64,000 nucleotides of DNA from contig JBAZDQ010000001.1 of NCBI GenBank assembly GCA_041654355.1, forward strand, positions 124,001 through 188,000, in the 5' to 3' direction. The position numbers and the translations under genes are program-made. Of this stretch, positions 24,948 to 35,001 are shown in pieces. Each line of letters opens with the position of its first letter. The first letter of the stretch is position 1. The notes beneath the pieces are model-generated. The model was not told the origin of the DNA and did not search any database. It was given only the letters and a program-made list of their open reading frames with translations. This DNA is from DMER64 sp041654355. GTDB taxonomy: Bacteria; Bacteroidota; Bacteroidia; Bacteroidales; UBA932.

Positions 24948-27015
24948 AGTACAAATGGGTATATTTATTACCGTACTCATAGCTATTGCCTTAATTTCCT
25001 TTATTATAGATCCTGGCACATTACAATCGGCCATGTCTATGTTCTCTTCCAAAAACGACGTGGGAGAAATGAACGGGCAAAGCATAACATATATGGAATA
25101 CAGTAAAAAACTGGAGAACCTTAAAAACCTGCAACAGGCCATAACCGGTGGTGCTGCCCTGGACGAACAAAGCCAGGAAGCCGTGGAACAGGGAACCTGG
25201 CAGGCTTTCCTGAAAGACCTGGTATATATGCCGGCTATTGAAGATGCCGGCATAAGGCTGGGAGAAGAGGAGCTTTTTGACATGGTACAGGGCCGTGATA
25301 TTTCTCCGGTTATCATGAACGATGCCCTTTTCAAGGGAGAAGACGGGTCTTTTGACCGCTCGCGTCTTACTTCGTTCGTACAAAATGCTACGGCAGATCC
25401 CGATGGTATAGCCGCCATGTACTGGATTTTCATCCAGGATAATATGGAAACGGACAGAATGTTTTCAAAATACAGTTCACTGCTGTCTAAAAGCAACATC
25501 GTCACCCCGTTGGAATTGAGACGAAACATGGAAGAAAACAACAGCACTTCCAATGTCAGCTTTGTTCTTGAACCCGTATCTTTTGCCAGGGATACAACCA
25601 TAAACATTACAGAGTCCGAAATACAGAAGTATTATCAGGAGCATAAGCATAACTACGAACAGATAGCCACACGGGATATCGAATATGTTGTTTTTCCCAT
25701 TCAGCCATCCGAAAATGACATCATGGAGGCCCGCGCAGATATTGACCAGGTATACGAAGAATTCGTTAAAACAGAAAACCTCCGTCAATTCCTTGCGCGC
25801 AATTCGGATAAACCTCTGGATACGTATTACTACAAAGAAGGAGAACTGGGTTCCATATCCCCAGTGCTGGACAGTTTTGCAATCAACGCTTCAAGGCGCG
25901 ATGTGTTGCCTGTTTACAAGGAAGATAACTTTTTCCGTGCCGCCCGAATAGCAGATATTAAACAATTGCCCGATTCGGTTTTTGTGAATCACATATTGTT
26001 GCAGAACGATACCAAAGAAGCCCGGAAAATTGCTGACAGCCTGATCACCGTTCTGACTCGTGATCCCGGCAGTTTTGCCCGCCTGGCCGGGGAATTTTCA
26101 GCAGACCGCAATCCCAACGTTAATCCGGGGGAGATCGGCTGGTTTGTACAATCGGCCTATATACCCGGCATGGAATCTGTCTTTGAAGCGTCGCTGAACA
26201 AACCTTACATTGCTGAAACCCAATACGGTATCCATGTTGTTAAAGTCAGTGAACGTACACGTCCTCACAAAAAGGTACAATTGGCCGTCCTGGAAAAAGA
26301 AGCCGTTGCCGGAAGAGAAACTTACCAGGCAATTTATTCCCTGGCAAATACTTTGTCAACAGGAAGTAAGGATATTGCCACATTCAACCAGACAGCCTCT
26401 CAGCACAACTGGTTCTCTATCCCTGCTTTGGGTATCAGGGAAGACGCCAAAACGATTTCCGGATATGAGCACATGAGGGAACTGGTGCGTTGGGCTTTTG
26501 ACGCCGAACAAGGAGAAGTTTCCCCGGTTATCACGGTGGATAACGAGTATTTCTTTGTTGCAGCCGTAGAGAGTATACATGAAGAAGGGATCGCTTCTTT
26601 GGAAGAAAAACGGGCTGAAATTGAATCCATCCTCACATTGGAAAAGAAAAAAGACCGTATTTACGATCAGATACATAATGAACTGGCATCACACACTACC
26701 CTGGAGGGATGGGCAGAAGCTACCGGAAGAAATATATCCAGACAAACCGGGATCGCTTTTGGATCGGTACAGCAGACAGATCCGATATTTGCAGGAGCCG
26801 TATCGGCAGCCCCTGAACAAACGATATGCGGACCGGTAAAAGGGGAAGTAGGTGTGTATGTCTTCCGTGTGGATGAGCGTTCAGACGGTGCCTTTTATAC
26901 AGAAAACGACGCCAGGCAATATGCATCCTATATGGCCAATATACAGATCCAGATGGTACCCATGGTATTGCAGGAAATGGCAGATGTACAGGACAACCGG
27001 CCCCGGTTCTTTTAA
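24925..27015 (+). CDS. ppiD: PpiD/SurA-type peptidyl-prolyl isomerase, membrane-anchored
   Basis: This is a periplasmic folding factor of 696 residues. One N-terminal membrane helix (about 10-33, IFITVLIAIALISFII) is followed by a SurA-N-like helical domain (GEMNGQSITYMEY), a parvulin domain at about 350-450 (VNHILLQNDTKEARKIAD, NPGEIGWF, QYGIHVVKV) and a second parvulin-like or helical region toward the C-terminus. The start ATG lies within lptC (23-base overlap), indicating one operon. It shares its last four bases with the convergent ychF. It probably assists outer-membrane proteins, including those encoded upstream. Confidence 0.88.
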   Translation: MAVLEKIRVQMGIFITVLIAIALISFIIDPGTLQSAMSMFSSKNDVGEMNGQSITYMEYSKKLENLKNLQQAITGGAALDEQSQEAVEQGTWQAFLKDLVYMPAIEDAGIRLGEEELFDMVQGRDISPVIMNDALFKGEDGSFDRSRLTSFVQNATADPDGIAAMYWIFIQDNMETDRMFSKYSSLLSKSNIVTPLELRRNMEENNSTSNVSFVLEPVSFARDTTINITESEIQKYYQEHKHNYEQIATRDIEYVVFPIQPSENDIMEARADIDQVYEEFVKTENLRQFLARNSDKPLDTYYYKEGELGSISPVLDSFAINASRRDVLPVYKEDNFFRAARIADIKQLPDSVFVNHILLQNDTKEARKIADSLITVLTRDPGSFARLAGEFSADRNPNVNPGEIGWFVQSAYIPGMESVFEASLNKPYIAETQYGIHVVKVSERTRPHKKVQLAVLEKEAVAGRETYQAIYSLANTLSTGSKDIATFNQTASQHNWFSIPALGIREDAKTISGYEHMRELVRWAFDAEQGEVSPVITVDNEYFFVAAVESIHEEGIASLEEKRAEIESILTLEKKKDRIYDQIHNELASHTTLEGWAEATGRNISRQTGIAFGSVQQTDPIFAGAVSAAPEQTICGPVKGEVGVYVFRVDERSDGAFYTENDARQYASYMANIQIQMVPMVLQEMADVQDNRPRFF

Positions 27016-28115
27016 CGGCTGAATAAAAAGTGCATGATGTCCCCGTCCTGCACCACATAATTCTTGCCTTCCACAGCCAGTTTCCCGGCTTCCCGGCAGG
27101 CGGCCTCTGAACCATAACGGATATAATCCTCAAATTTAATTACCTCGGCACGAATAAAACCGTGTTCAAAGTCAGAATGAATAAGCCCTGCAGCCTGCGG
27201 GGCTTTTGTTCCTTTTATATAGGTCCACGCCTTAACCTCCATTGGTCCTGCCGTAAAATACGTTTCCAGATCAAGCAGCCTGAAAGCGGCTTTTATAAGA
27301 CGGGAAACCCCCGATTCGTTAAGACCCAGATCCTCCAGGAACATTTGTCTTTCCTGGTAGGTGTCCAGTTGTGCAATCTCCGATTCAATGCGGCCTGCCA
27401 CTATCAGGTACGGTTCGTTGTCATGCAGTAAAGTTTCTGCCACTTGCCGCGTATAATCATTTCCGTTTTGAGCCGAGTTTTCGTCTACATTGCAAACATA
27501 AAGGACCGGCTTGTTTGTTAGCAGGAATAACTCCCGGGCCATCTGCTCTTCTTCCTGGTTGGTCAACGCTACCGTTCGGATATTTTGTCCCTGCCGGAGT
27601 GCGTCCCGGTACCTAAGCAACAACCCGGCCAGTTTTGCTGCCTGTTTATCGCCACCAGTGACGGCTTGTTTTTGCACTTTGGCAATGCGGTTTTCTACGG
27701 TTTCCAAGTCCTTGAGCTGTAACTCGGCATCTATGATCTCTTTGTCCCTGACGGGATCAACCGAACCGTCTACATGGACTACATCCGGATCGTCAAAACA
27801 ACGAAGAATATGAAGAATGGCATCGGTTTCCCGGATGTTAGCCAAAAACTGGTTTCCCAGTCCTTCTCCTTTGCTGGCTCCTTTTACCAGGCCTGCAATG
27901 TCCACAAAATCAACCGTCGCCGGGACTATACGTCCGGGATGAACCAGGGCGGCCAGCTCTTCCAGGCGTGTGTCAGGGACCTGTGTTGAACCCAGGTTGG
28001 GTTCTATGGTGCAGAAAGGGAAATTGGCCGCCTGGGCTTTTCCTGAAGAAACACAATTGAACAATGTGGATTTACCCACATTGGGCAGTCCCACTATACC
28101 GCATCTTAAAGCCAT
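27012..28115 (-). CDS. ychF: Redox-regulated ATPase YchF (OLA1 family)
   Basis: This Obg-like P-loop ATPase binds ribosomes and acts in stress responses. The 367-residue protein starts MALRCGIVGLPNVGKST (P-loop at about 9-16) and has DIAGLVKGASKGEGLGN and NVDEN in place of the usual NKxD, the change that makes this family prefer ATP. It ends in a TGS domain with the highly conserved HSDFEHGFIRAEVI and NYVVQDGDIMHF. It is monocistronic, divergent from the nuclease-fold gene, with a TAGTTTTG box about 27 bases upstream. Confidence 0.97.
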   Translation of the reverse strand: MALRCGIVGLPNVGKSTLFNCVSSGKAQAANFPFCTIEPNLGSTQVPDTRLEELAALVHPGRIVPATVDFVDIAGLVKGASKGEGLGNQFLANIRETDAILHILRCFDDPDVVHVDGSVDPVRDKEIIDAELQLKDLETVENRIAKVQKQAVTGGDKQAAKLAGLLLRYRDALRQGQNIRTVALTNQEEEQMARELFLLTNKPVLYVCNVDENSAQNGNDYTRQVAETLLHDNEPYLIVAGRIESEIAQLDTYQERQMFLEDLGLNESGVSRLIKAAFRLLDLETYFTAGPMEVKAWTYIKGTKAPQAAGLIHSDFEHGFIRAEVIKFEDYIRYGSEAACREAGKLAVEGKNYVVQDGDIMHFLFSR

Positions 28116-28141
28116 CAGATTTTTCTTTAACTATAAAGGCA

Positions 28142-28149
28142 CAAAACTA
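28142..28149 (-). promoter_or_regulatory. -7 box of ychF promoter
   Basis: The minus strand reads TAGTTTTG, matching TAnnTTTG. Transcription would start near 28136 with a leader of about 20 bases. Confidence 0.45.
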
Positions 28150-28204
28150 ACAACTTTTTACGAATTGTCCTTTTGGTTTTAAAGAAGGATGTTATCTTGA
28201 AATC

Positions 28205-29140
28205 ATGATAAAATGGATATTGTGTCTGGTCGTATTCTGGAACGTGGAAAATTATTTTGACCCGTTTACAGACCCGCTGACCGGTTATGATGAATTTACC
28301 TCCGGGGGTTCTTATTCTTGGACATGGGACCGTTTTCTGAAAAAAAAGAATAATCTGGCCAAAATACTTATTTCATGCGGAGTTCAGGAAGAAGAGACAT
28401 GGGAAGCTCCCGCTATAATCGGGTTGTGTGAAATTGAAAACAGGTATGTTTTATCCCTGTTGGTAAACGATTCTCCCCTGGCACCGTTGCAATACGGGAT
28501 CATTCACCGGGATTCCCCGGATCCGCGCGGAATAGATGTAGCCCTGCTATACCTGAAAGCACGTTTTCTTCCCTTAGAGCGTGCGTATTACTCATTAAAG
28601 GAAGAAGACAATCATGTGGTAAAGACACGTGAGATCCTGTACGTAAAAGGTGTTCTGGATGACCGGGACACACTTCATTTGTTTGTGAATCACTGGCCGT
28701 CCAAAAGAGGCGGCGTTCTGGCGGAAGGGTACAGGATGTTTGCTTCCAACCTGTTATTGCATGCCGTTGACAGTATTTGCCGGGTGTCTCCACAAGCAAA
28801 CATAATCGTGATGGGAGATTTCAATGACCCTCCCGATTCCGGACCGTTAAGACATCTTTCCGGGAAGGGGCTTATCAATGTTTCCCGGGAGGCTACTTAC
28901 AAATACAGGGGTGTTTGGGAATGCCTGGACCAATTCCTGGTCAGTTCCTCGGTTCATAAAAAAATAGAATACGTTAAGGTTCTTAAAAACAACTATTTAC
29001 TGGAACGTGACAAGACGCATCTGGGGTACAAACCAAAAAGAACATACAGGGGTCCGGTTTATCACGGAGGAGTAAGCGATCACCTGCCTGTAACCTTAAA
29101 ATTTATTACCTTTGCTCCTTATGGCTTCGCAACCCGTTAA
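28205..29140 (+). CDS. Endonuclease/exonuclease/phosphatase (EEP) family protein
   Basis: This 311-residue protein has the EEP fold: FWNVENYFD (metal site Asn) close to the N-terminus, LCEIENRYVL (metal-binding Glu), NHWPSKRGG (catalytic His), VMGDFNDPP (Asp-Phe-Asn-Asp) and a final GGVSDHLPVTLKF (Asp-His). All catalytic residues are present. No proper signal peptide is visible, only a short hydrophobic start (IKWILCLVVFW) that is also the first beta strand. Related proteins are nucleases or phosphodiesterases; the substrate is not clear. The 3' end contains the mutS promoter box and the first 20 bases of mutS. Confidence 0.85.
   Translation: MIKWILCLVVFWNVENYFDPFTDPLTGYDEFTSGGSYSWTWDRFLKKKNNLAKILISCGVQEEETWEAPAIIGLCEIENRYVLSLLVNDSPLAPLQYGIIHRDSPDPRGIDVALLYLKARFLPLERAYYSLKEEDNHVVKTREILYVKGVLDDRDTLHLFVNHWPSKRGGVLAEGYRMFASNLLLHAVDSICRVSPQANIIVMGDFNDPPDSGPLRHLSGKGLINVSREATYKYRGVWECLDQFLVSSSVHKKIEYVKVLKNNYLLERDKTHLGYKPKRTYRGPVYHGGVSDHLPVTLKFITFAPYGFATR
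29107..29114 (+). promoter_or_regulatory. -7 box of mutS promoter, inside the upstream gene
   Basis: TACCTTTG lies within the coding end of the EEP gene. Transcription would start about 29120, one base from the mutS ATG at 29121, so a leaderless mutS message is predicted. No clear -33 element is visible. Confidence 0.4.
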
Positions 29141-31730
29141 GACTCCATTGATGGACCAGTATTTTGCCATTAAGGCAGAATATCCGGATGCCCTGCTGCT
29201 TTTCAGGGTTGGTGATTTTTATGAGACGTTCGGAGAAGATGCCATCAAATCTTCCAAAGCACTTGGAATAGTTCTTACCCGTCGCGCAAACGGATCCGCA
29301 TCCTCGGTGGAATTGGCGGGCTTTCCCCACCATGCCCTGGACACATATCTGCCAAAACTGGTTCGGGCCGGTTACAAAGTTGCCGTCTGCGATCAGCTGG
29401 AAGATCCCAAACTCGCCAAAAAAATCGTGAAAAGAGGGATCACGGAAGTGGTGACCCCAGGCCTTTCCTATAATCCGCAATTGCTGGAAGCCTCGGAACA
29501 TAATTTTCTGGCGGGCATTTTTTCCGGCCGCACCAGGGAAGGGGAATTAACAGGCATTGCTTTTACGGACATATCCACGGGAACCATACAGGTTGCCCAG
29601 GGAGACCGGTCTTACATAGAAAGCCTTTTGTCCCAATACAACCCAAGGGAAATATTAGTGTCCAGGGACCAGGAGAAAAAATGGAAGACAGCAGTCGGTT
29701 CCGCTGCTTTTGTTTCTACCATAGATGATTGGGCATTCGTGTACGATGCAGCTCAGGAGAAAGTAAAAACCCAATTTGGCGTTGACAGTTTGAAAGGATT
29801 TGGTGTTGAAAACCTTCCATTTGCTATATCTGCTGTGGGAGCCGTTCTTTTTTACCTGGAGATCAATAAATACGCCCGTTACGATCATTTATGCACCTTG
29901 CAGCGAATAGATTCCGGCCGCCTGATGTGGCTGGACAAATACAGCATCCGGAACATGGAACTTTTTCCGCGTCACGACAACCCGGAAAATGGGGCGAGCC
30001 TTATTGAAGTCATTGATAAGACGCACACACCCATGGGAGCCAGGTTGCTGCGGCAATGGATGGTGATGCCCCTGCGCCATATTGGTGATATTCACGAAAG
30101 ACACAATGTCATAGAAGTTTTCCTGGAACAGTGGGATCTTACAGGAAAATTGCGAAAAATGCTCTCCCAGACCGGTGACATGGAACGGCTTGTATCACGC
30201 GCGGCTGCAGGACGAATTACGCCACGGGAAGCGGGACAGATAAAAACGGCTTTAATCCAGACATCAAAGATCAGGCAATTACTGGCTAAAACCGAAGAAG
30301 CCCATGCCGTTCAAAAAGATACAGATAATCTGGACGACTGTACTGAATTGGTGGAAATCCTGAACCGGACACTGGTGGCTTCACCTCCCGCACAACTGGG
30401 CAAAAGCCAGGTGGTAGCTCCCGGATACGATCCACAGCTTGATGAATTGCGCCATATTGTGTCGCACAATAAGGAATACCTGCAGGAAATGCAGCAAAAA
30501 GCCGCCGATGCAACAGGGATATCTTCCCTGAAGATCAGTTTCAATAATGTATTCGGGTATTATATTGAAGTCCGGAACACCCACAAAGACAAAGTGCCTT
30601 CTTCCTGGATCCGGAAACAAACGCTGGTTAGTGCCGAGCGTTACATTACGGAAGAACTCAAGTCTTACGAAGAAAAGATCCTGGGAGCAGAAGAAAGGAT
30701 CGCTTTGCTGGAACAGGAAATCTTTGCGCAACTGATGGAAACGATCCGGCGTTACATCCGTCCCATACAGGAAAATTCCCGCATACTGGCCAGGCTGGAC
30801 GTATTGCTTGGATTTGCCATTTTGGCACGGGAGCAAAAATATTGCCGGCCCCGCGTGGAAGAATCCGATGTCATTGATATCCACCAGGGACGCCACCCTG
30901 TTCTGGAAACGCTAATGCCTCCGGGAGAAGCCTACATCCCAAACGACGTTTACCTGGACAACGAAAATCAACAGATCATCATCCTGACCGGACCCAATAT
31001 GGCCGGGAAATCCGCTTTATTACGCCAGACGGGACTGATAATCCTTCTGGCGCAGATAGGTTCTTACGTGCCTGCGCGGGAAGCCACACTGGGCATAGTG
31101 GACAAATTGTTTACCCGTGTTGGGGCTTCGGACAATATGGCCCGCCGGGAATCCACGTTTATGGTAGAAATGCTGGAATCGGCCGCTATTCTGAACAATA
31201 TAACAGGCAAATCCCTGGTGCTTTTTGATGAAATTGGGCGCGGGACAAGCACTTATGATGGCATATCAATTGCTTGGGCAATTGTGGAATACCTGCATGA
31301 AAAAGCAGGGGCACAGGCCAAAACGCTTTTTGCCACTCATTACCACGAACTGAACCAAATGGCAGAACAGTATATCAGGGTTAAAAATTTCCACATAGCG
31401 GTGAAAGAACGAGGGCAAAAGGTGTTATTTTTGCGTAAAATGATATCCGGAGGAGTGGAACACAGCTTTGGGATCCACGTAGCCGGGATGGCGGGTATGC
31501 CCCGTCGGGTTTTGCTCACCGCAGAAGAGATTCTCAAAAGAATGGAAGCAGGCCGGGAACAGCCGCCTTCAGTAGAAAGACCTAAACAACTCTCGTTTTT
31601 TCAATTGGAAGATCCCTTGCTGCAGGCCTTGAAAAGAGATATTGAATCACTGGATTTGAATAGAATGACACCCCTGGAAGCATTTGATGCCTTACGGGAA
31701 TTGAAACGAAAAATCGGACAAAAAGAATGA
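29121..31730 (+). CDS. mutS: DNA mismatch repair protein MutS
   Basis: MutS recognises mismatches and small loops. The protein is 869 residues from the ATG giving MASQPVKTPLMDQY; a TTG nine bases earlier lies inside the promoter box and is not the start. The mismatch-binding FxE motif is in LLFRVGDFYETFGEDA (about 28). The core and clamp domains are intact, the ATPase has Walker A TGPNMAGKS and Walker B FDEIGRGTSTYDG, and the helix-turn-helix dimer region follows. The gene overlaps its neighbours at both ends: 20 bases with the EEP gene and an ATGA with the ABC permease. Confidence 0.97.
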   Translation: MASQPVKTPLMDQYFAIKAEYPDALLLFRVGDFYETFGEDAIKSSKALGIVLTRRANGSASSVELAGFPHHALDTYLPKLVRAGYKVAVCDQLEDPKLAKKIVKRGITEVVTPGLSYNPQLLEASEHNFLAGIFSGRTREGELTGIAFTDISTGTIQVAQGDRSYIESLLSQYNPREILVSRDQEKKWKTAVGSAAFVSTIDDWAFVYDAAQEKVKTQFGVDSLKGFGVENLPFAISAVGAVLFYLEINKYARYDHLCTLQRIDSGRLMWLDKYSIRNMELFPRHDNPENGASLIEVIDKTHTPMGARLLRQWMVMPLRHIGDIHERHNVIEVFLEQWDLTGKLRKMLSQTGDMERLVSRAAAGRITPREAGQIKTALIQTSKIRQLLAKTEEAHAVQKDTDNLDDCTELVEILNRTLVASPPAQLGKSQVVAPGYDPQLDELRHIVSHNKEYLQEMQQKAADATGISSLKISFNNVFGYYIEVRNTHKDKVPSSWIRKQTLVSAERYITEELKSYEEKILGAEERIALLEQEIFAQLMETIRRYIRPIQENSRILARLDVLLGFAILAREQKYCRPRVEESDVIDIHQGRHPVLETLMPPGEAYIPNDVYLDNENQQIIILTGPNMAGKSALLRQTGLIILLAQIGSYVPAREATLGIVDKLFTRVGASDNMARRESTFMVEMLESAAILNNITGKSLVLFDEIGRGTSTYDGISIAWAIVEYLHEKAGAQAKTLFATHYHELNQMAEQYIRVKNFHIAVKERGQKVLFLRKMISGGVEHSFGIHVAGMAGMPRRVLLTAEEILKRMEAGREQPPSVERPKQLSFFQLEDPLLQALKRDIESLDLNRMTPLEAFDALRELKRKIGQKE

Positions 31731-33004
31731 AAAAAATCGTAAAGAGCATCAACATCTTCTTTAAACTTATGGGGGAAAGCTTCTCGTTTGCTTTTGACTC
31801 GGTAAAAGGAGACAAGTTCAGGGCTTTTCTTTCCCTTTTGGGCGTTACTATAGGGATATTTTCCATAGTAGCTGTGTTTACGGCTATAGAAGGCCTTGAA
31901 AAAAATGTACGCAACCTGTTTTCTTCCCTGGGCACCGACGTCGTCTACATTGACAAGATGTCCTGGGAGTCCTTAACAGAAGGAGAAGGTATAAAATGGT
32001 GGGAATTCAGACAACGCCCAAACAATACGTACGAAGAATTTATTTTCCTTCAAAAAACCCTGGAAAATGCAGATATGATGGCGCTTTCAGCCATTACTTC
32101 AGCACACGTAAGGTACGGCAGAACCACCTTACGCAATACCTCCGTTCACGGAGTGACGTACGACTGGAACCGGATCTCGGTTTTTGAAATTGACCAGGGA
32201 CGGTATTTTATACCTTCAGAGGCAGCAGCAAACGTTCCATTGGCTGTCATAGGGAGTAATGTTGCGGAAGAGCTGTTCCCGGCCGGCATCTCTCCTGTGA
32301 ACAATTCCATAAAGATTGGAGGGTTCTCGGTCCGTGTCATAGGGGTTATCAAGAAAAAGGGAGAATCTATGTTCGATCCGGTAACCTATGATGATGCGGT
32401 CATCATCCCGTTGCCCTTTATCCGCAATTACATTGACCTTCGCCGCACGTCCCCCAGCATTGTCGTTCACAAAGATCCTGGGGCAGATGAAGAAGAATTT
32501 ATGGCCGAGTTGAGGAATGCCATGCGAGCCGTACGTCGTCTGAAACCGGTTCAGAAAGACAACTTCGCACTCAATAAGATGTCTTTCCTGGACGATGCCC
32601 TTTCACAGCTTTTCAGCGTGATTTCCATAGCGGGATGGGTTATAGGGGGCTTTTCCATCCTTATTGGAGCTTTTGGAGTTGCCAACATCATGTTTGTATC
32701 GGTTAAGGAAAGAACACATATTATTGGCATAGAAAAAGCCATGGGCGCAAAAAGCGCATTCGTACTGGCGCAATTTCTTTTTGAAGCGGCACTCCTGGCC
32801 ATGGTAGGTGGTTTTGTGGGGATCTTGATAGTCTGGGGATTGACGGTATTTGTTACCAGTCAGTATGATTTTGTTCTGACCATGTCTTTTTCAAACATAT
32901 TGCGAGGAGTGCTGATTTCCGGGGCAGTAGGTATTGTGGCCGGATTTATTCCTTCCCTGCAGGCAGCCCGTATGAATCCTGTTGATGCTATGAATCAGCA
33001 TTGA
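31727..33004 (+). CDS. ABC transporter permease, MacB/FtsX type
   Basis: This inner-membrane permease of 425 residues has an N-terminal segment with FRAFLSLLGVTIGIFSIVAV (membrane helix about 27-48) and a large periplasmic MacB-PCD domain (about 50-275). Three C-terminal helices follow, with GVANIMFVSVKERTHIIGIEKAMGAK, typical of FtsX-like permeases, and a final PSLQAARMNPVDAM. It has no ATPase domain or ATPase neighbour; lolD at 51601 is a distant possibility. Such permeases move lipoproteins, peptides or antimicrobials. It starts in an ATGA overlap with mutS and overlaps the convergent rsmA by 17 bases. Confidence 0.88.
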   Translation: MKKIVKSINIFFKLMGESFSFAFDSVKGDKFRAFLSLLGVTIGIFSIVAVFTAIEGLEKNVRNLFSSLGTDVVYIDKMSWESLTEGEGIKWWEFRQRPNNTYEEFIFLQKTLENADMMALSAITSAHVRYGRTTLRNTSVHGVTYDWNRISVFEIDQGRYFIPSEAAANVPLAVIGSNVAEELFPAGISPVNNSIKIGGFSVRVIGVIKKKGESMFDPVTYDDAVIIPLPFIRNYIDLRRTSPSIVVHKDPGADEEEFMAELRNAMRAVRRLKPVQKDNFALNKMSFLDDALSQLFSVISIAGWVIGGFSILIGAFGVANIMFVSVKERTHIIGIEKAMGAKSAFVLAQFLFEAALLAMVGGFVGILIVWGLTVFVTSQYDFVLTMSFSNILRGVLISGAVGIVAGFIPSLQAARMNPVDAMNQH

Positions 33005-33779
33005 GAATTCCGGCGACTTCTTTTGTCAATTGAACAAAATCGCTTACATCAAGTTGTTCCGGCCTTAGGTCCGGAAGGGAAGATCCCGTGATTTTACGGT
33101 TTCCCAGGATCGGTTTAAGGCTGTTACGGATGGTTTTACGCCGCTGGTTAAACGTTGTTTTAACTACTTTCAAAAAAAGATCTTCCGGACAATCCAAGGC
33201 TGTCCGGTTATTTCTTGTCAGGCGGATGACCCCGGATTGCACTTTTGGAGGCGGGACAAAGGCTCCGGGGTGAACCGTAAAAAGGTATTCAGTATGGTAC
33301 CAGGCATGAAGCAAAACACTTAGTATGCCGTAAGTGCGGGATCCCGGAGGAGCGCAGTAACGCTCAGCAACTTCTTTTTGGACCATACCCACCACTTCGG
33401 GGATCCTGTCCCTGAATTCCAAGACCCGGAAAAAGATCTGGGATGAAATGTTGTAAGGGAAATTGCCTATTAATAGAAATTCACGAGGGAACACTTCTGC
33501 GGGCAATTGCAAAAAATCTCCCTGTATCAGTCTTTTGCCTAATCCGGGATACTTCTGTTGCAGAAAAACCACCGATTCACGGTCAAGTTCAACGGCGTGA
33601 TAATCTATACGGGGATGACCCCACAGATACGTAGTAAGCACACCCGTCCCTGGGCCCACTTCAACAACAGGGACCCGCTCCCCGGCTTGTATCACCGAAA
33701 GGCTGTTAACAATCCTTTGTGCAGCACTCTGATCTTTCAGAAAATGTTGTCCCAATGCTTTTTTTGGCCTTACCTCCAT
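32988..33779 (-). CDS. rsmA: 16S rRNA (adenine1518/1519-N6)-dimethyltransferase RsmA (KsgA)
   Basis: RsmA dimethylates two adjacent adenines near the 3' end of 16S rRNA and acts as a late checkpoint in 30S assembly. The 263-residue protein begins MEVRPKKALGQHFLKD, has the SAM motif VEVGPGTGVLTTYL (about 40) and the catalytic IGNFPYNIS (about 107), and the C-terminal helical domain NQRRKTIRNSL. The start is firm. A TATCTTTG box ends five bases upstream of the ATG, predicting transcription from the A of the start codon. Confidence 0.96.
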   Translation of the reverse strand: MEVRPKKALGQHFLKDQSAAQRIVNSLSVIQAGERVPVVEVGPGTGVLTTYLWGHPRIDYHAVELDRESVVFLQQKYPGLGKRLIQGDFLQLPAEVFPREFLLIGNFPYNISSQIFFRVLEFRDRIPEVVGMVQKEVAERYCAPPGSRTYGILSVLLHAWYHTEYLFTVHPGAFVPPPKVQSGVIRLTRNNRTALDCPEDLFLKVVKTTFNQRRKTIRNSLKPILGNRKITGSSLPDLRPEQLDVSDFVQLTKEVAGILNADS

Positions 33780-33783
33780 GGTA

Positions 33784-33791
33784 CAAAGATA
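33784..33791 (-). promoter_or_regulatory. -7 box of rsmA promoter (leaderless)
   Basis: The minus strand reads TATCTTTG, its last base five positions from the rsmA ATG at 33779. The normal 5-7 base spacing puts the transcription start on the start codon itself. Confidence 0.5.
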
Positions 33792-33828
33792 GTTTTTATA
33801 CCTTTAGGCAACTCTAAAGGCGAACGTT

Positions 33829-34989
33829 ATGAAAAAAACTATCTTACTTTTCTTTATTTCCCTGGTCCTTCTTTCTTGTTCCGGCAGACAGGCACGGCAA
33901 GCAGACCTGTGCCTGGAACAGATTGCACAGCAAGTTAATGCAGTCGGCATCTCGGTAGCCGTGATCAGTAACAATGAAATTATCTACACAGGGGCCTGTG
34001 GCCTGAAAAATATCCGGACAGAAGAAAAACTCAGGCCTTCTGATCTGATGCGCATTGCCTCCATATCCAAAAGTTTTACAGCCACAGCCATTATGCAATT
34101 GTACGAAGCGGGTTGCTTTGACCTGGACGATGACATAAGTGATGCCCTGGGGTTCACTGTCAGAAACCCCCACTACCCGGATATTCCCATCACTTACAGG
34201 ATGTTGCTTTCACATACTTCCTCTTTAAGCGACAAAGGCGGGTATTTTTCATTGGATGTGATCCGGCCCGAAATTACTCCTGATGTTTCCGCATCTTTCA
34301 ATGAATACGCTCCCGGTACCGATTACCAGTATTGCAACCTGGGATTCAATACGCTGGGAGTCCTGGTGGAAATTCATTCGGGAGAACGTTTTGACCAATA
34401 CGTCCGCAACAATATCCTGGATCCCCTGGGTCTATACGCCTCGTTTAACGTTAATGATTTGGACACCAACAGGTTTGCAACAATTTATGCTTTTGAAGAA
34501 GGACGGTTTGTACCTTCATCACAGGCATACAATCCCAGGATAGAGGAAATAGAAAATTATGTGAAGGGTTTCTCGGCTCCGGTTTTTTCACCTACCGGAG
34601 GAATGAAGATCAGTGCACCCGGTTTGGCGCTTCATGCCCTTATCCAGATGAACGAGGGCTATTTTAACGAAATAGAAATTCTCACACCGCAAAGCGTTGC
34701 CCTTATGCAAACGCCTCAAAGTCCGGGAGAACGTTCTTCAGAAAATGAAACCTGCGGGTACGGTTTTGCCCTGGAAAGGACAGACAAGCTTATTGAAGGA
34801 GAAATCATGACAGGACATACCGGGAGCGCGTACGGACTCTACTCGGCCATGTTCTTCCAGAAAGACAAAAAATTCGGGTTTGTTGTATTGTGCAACGGAT
34901 GTGACTCGTCGCTTCCCCGCCGGGAAAACGGATTTATGCCGGTTCAGACAGACGTGATCAACGCGCTCTACAAAATATTTATTCGTTAA
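33829..34989 (+). CDS. Serine hydrolase lipoprotein, beta-lactamase class C/PBP4-like
   Basis: This 386-residue protein has a lipoprotein signal (LLSCSG at about 15-20), so it is probably lipid-anchored in the envelope. The serine-hydrolase motifs are present: SISK as the SxxK motif (about 83-86), YCN as the YxN motif in TDYQYCNLGFN, and HTGSAYG in place of KTG. These match the class C beta-lactamase/esterase family (COG1680). Relatives include D-Ala-D-Ala carboxypeptidases, esterases and D-aminopeptidases, so resistance should not be assumed. It stands alone, divergent from rsmA. Confidence 0.87.
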   Translation: MKKTILLFFISLVLLSCSGRQARQADLCLEQIAQQVNAVGISVAVISNNEIIYTGACGLKNIRTEEKLRPSDLMRIASISKSFTATAIMQLYEAGCFDLDDDISDALGFTVRNPHYPDIPITYRMLLSHTSSLSDKGGYFSLDVIRPEITPDVSASFNEYAPGTDYQYCNLGFNTLGVLVEIHSGERFDQYVRNNILDPLGLYASFNVNDLDTNRFATIYAFEEGRFVPSSQAYNPRIEEIENYVKGFSAPVFSPTGGMKISAPGLALHALIQMNEGYFNEIEILTPQSVALMQTPQSPGERSSENETCGYGFALERTDKLIEGEIMTGHTGSAYGLYSAMFFQKDKKFGFVVLCNGCDSSLPRRENGFMPVQTDVINALYKIFIR

Positions 34990-35001
34990 AGGGAACGGTT
35001 T

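Noticed and set aside
28190..28204. -7 box TATCTTGA before the EEP gene
   Set aside because: It breaks the TAnnTTTG pattern and no -33 element is present; the real promoter is not evident.
33829..34989. Antibiotic-resistance beta-lactamase
   Set aside because: SxxK/YxN/HTG motifs show only the serine-hydrolase family; a lipoprotein of this type is as likely to be a peptidase or esterase.
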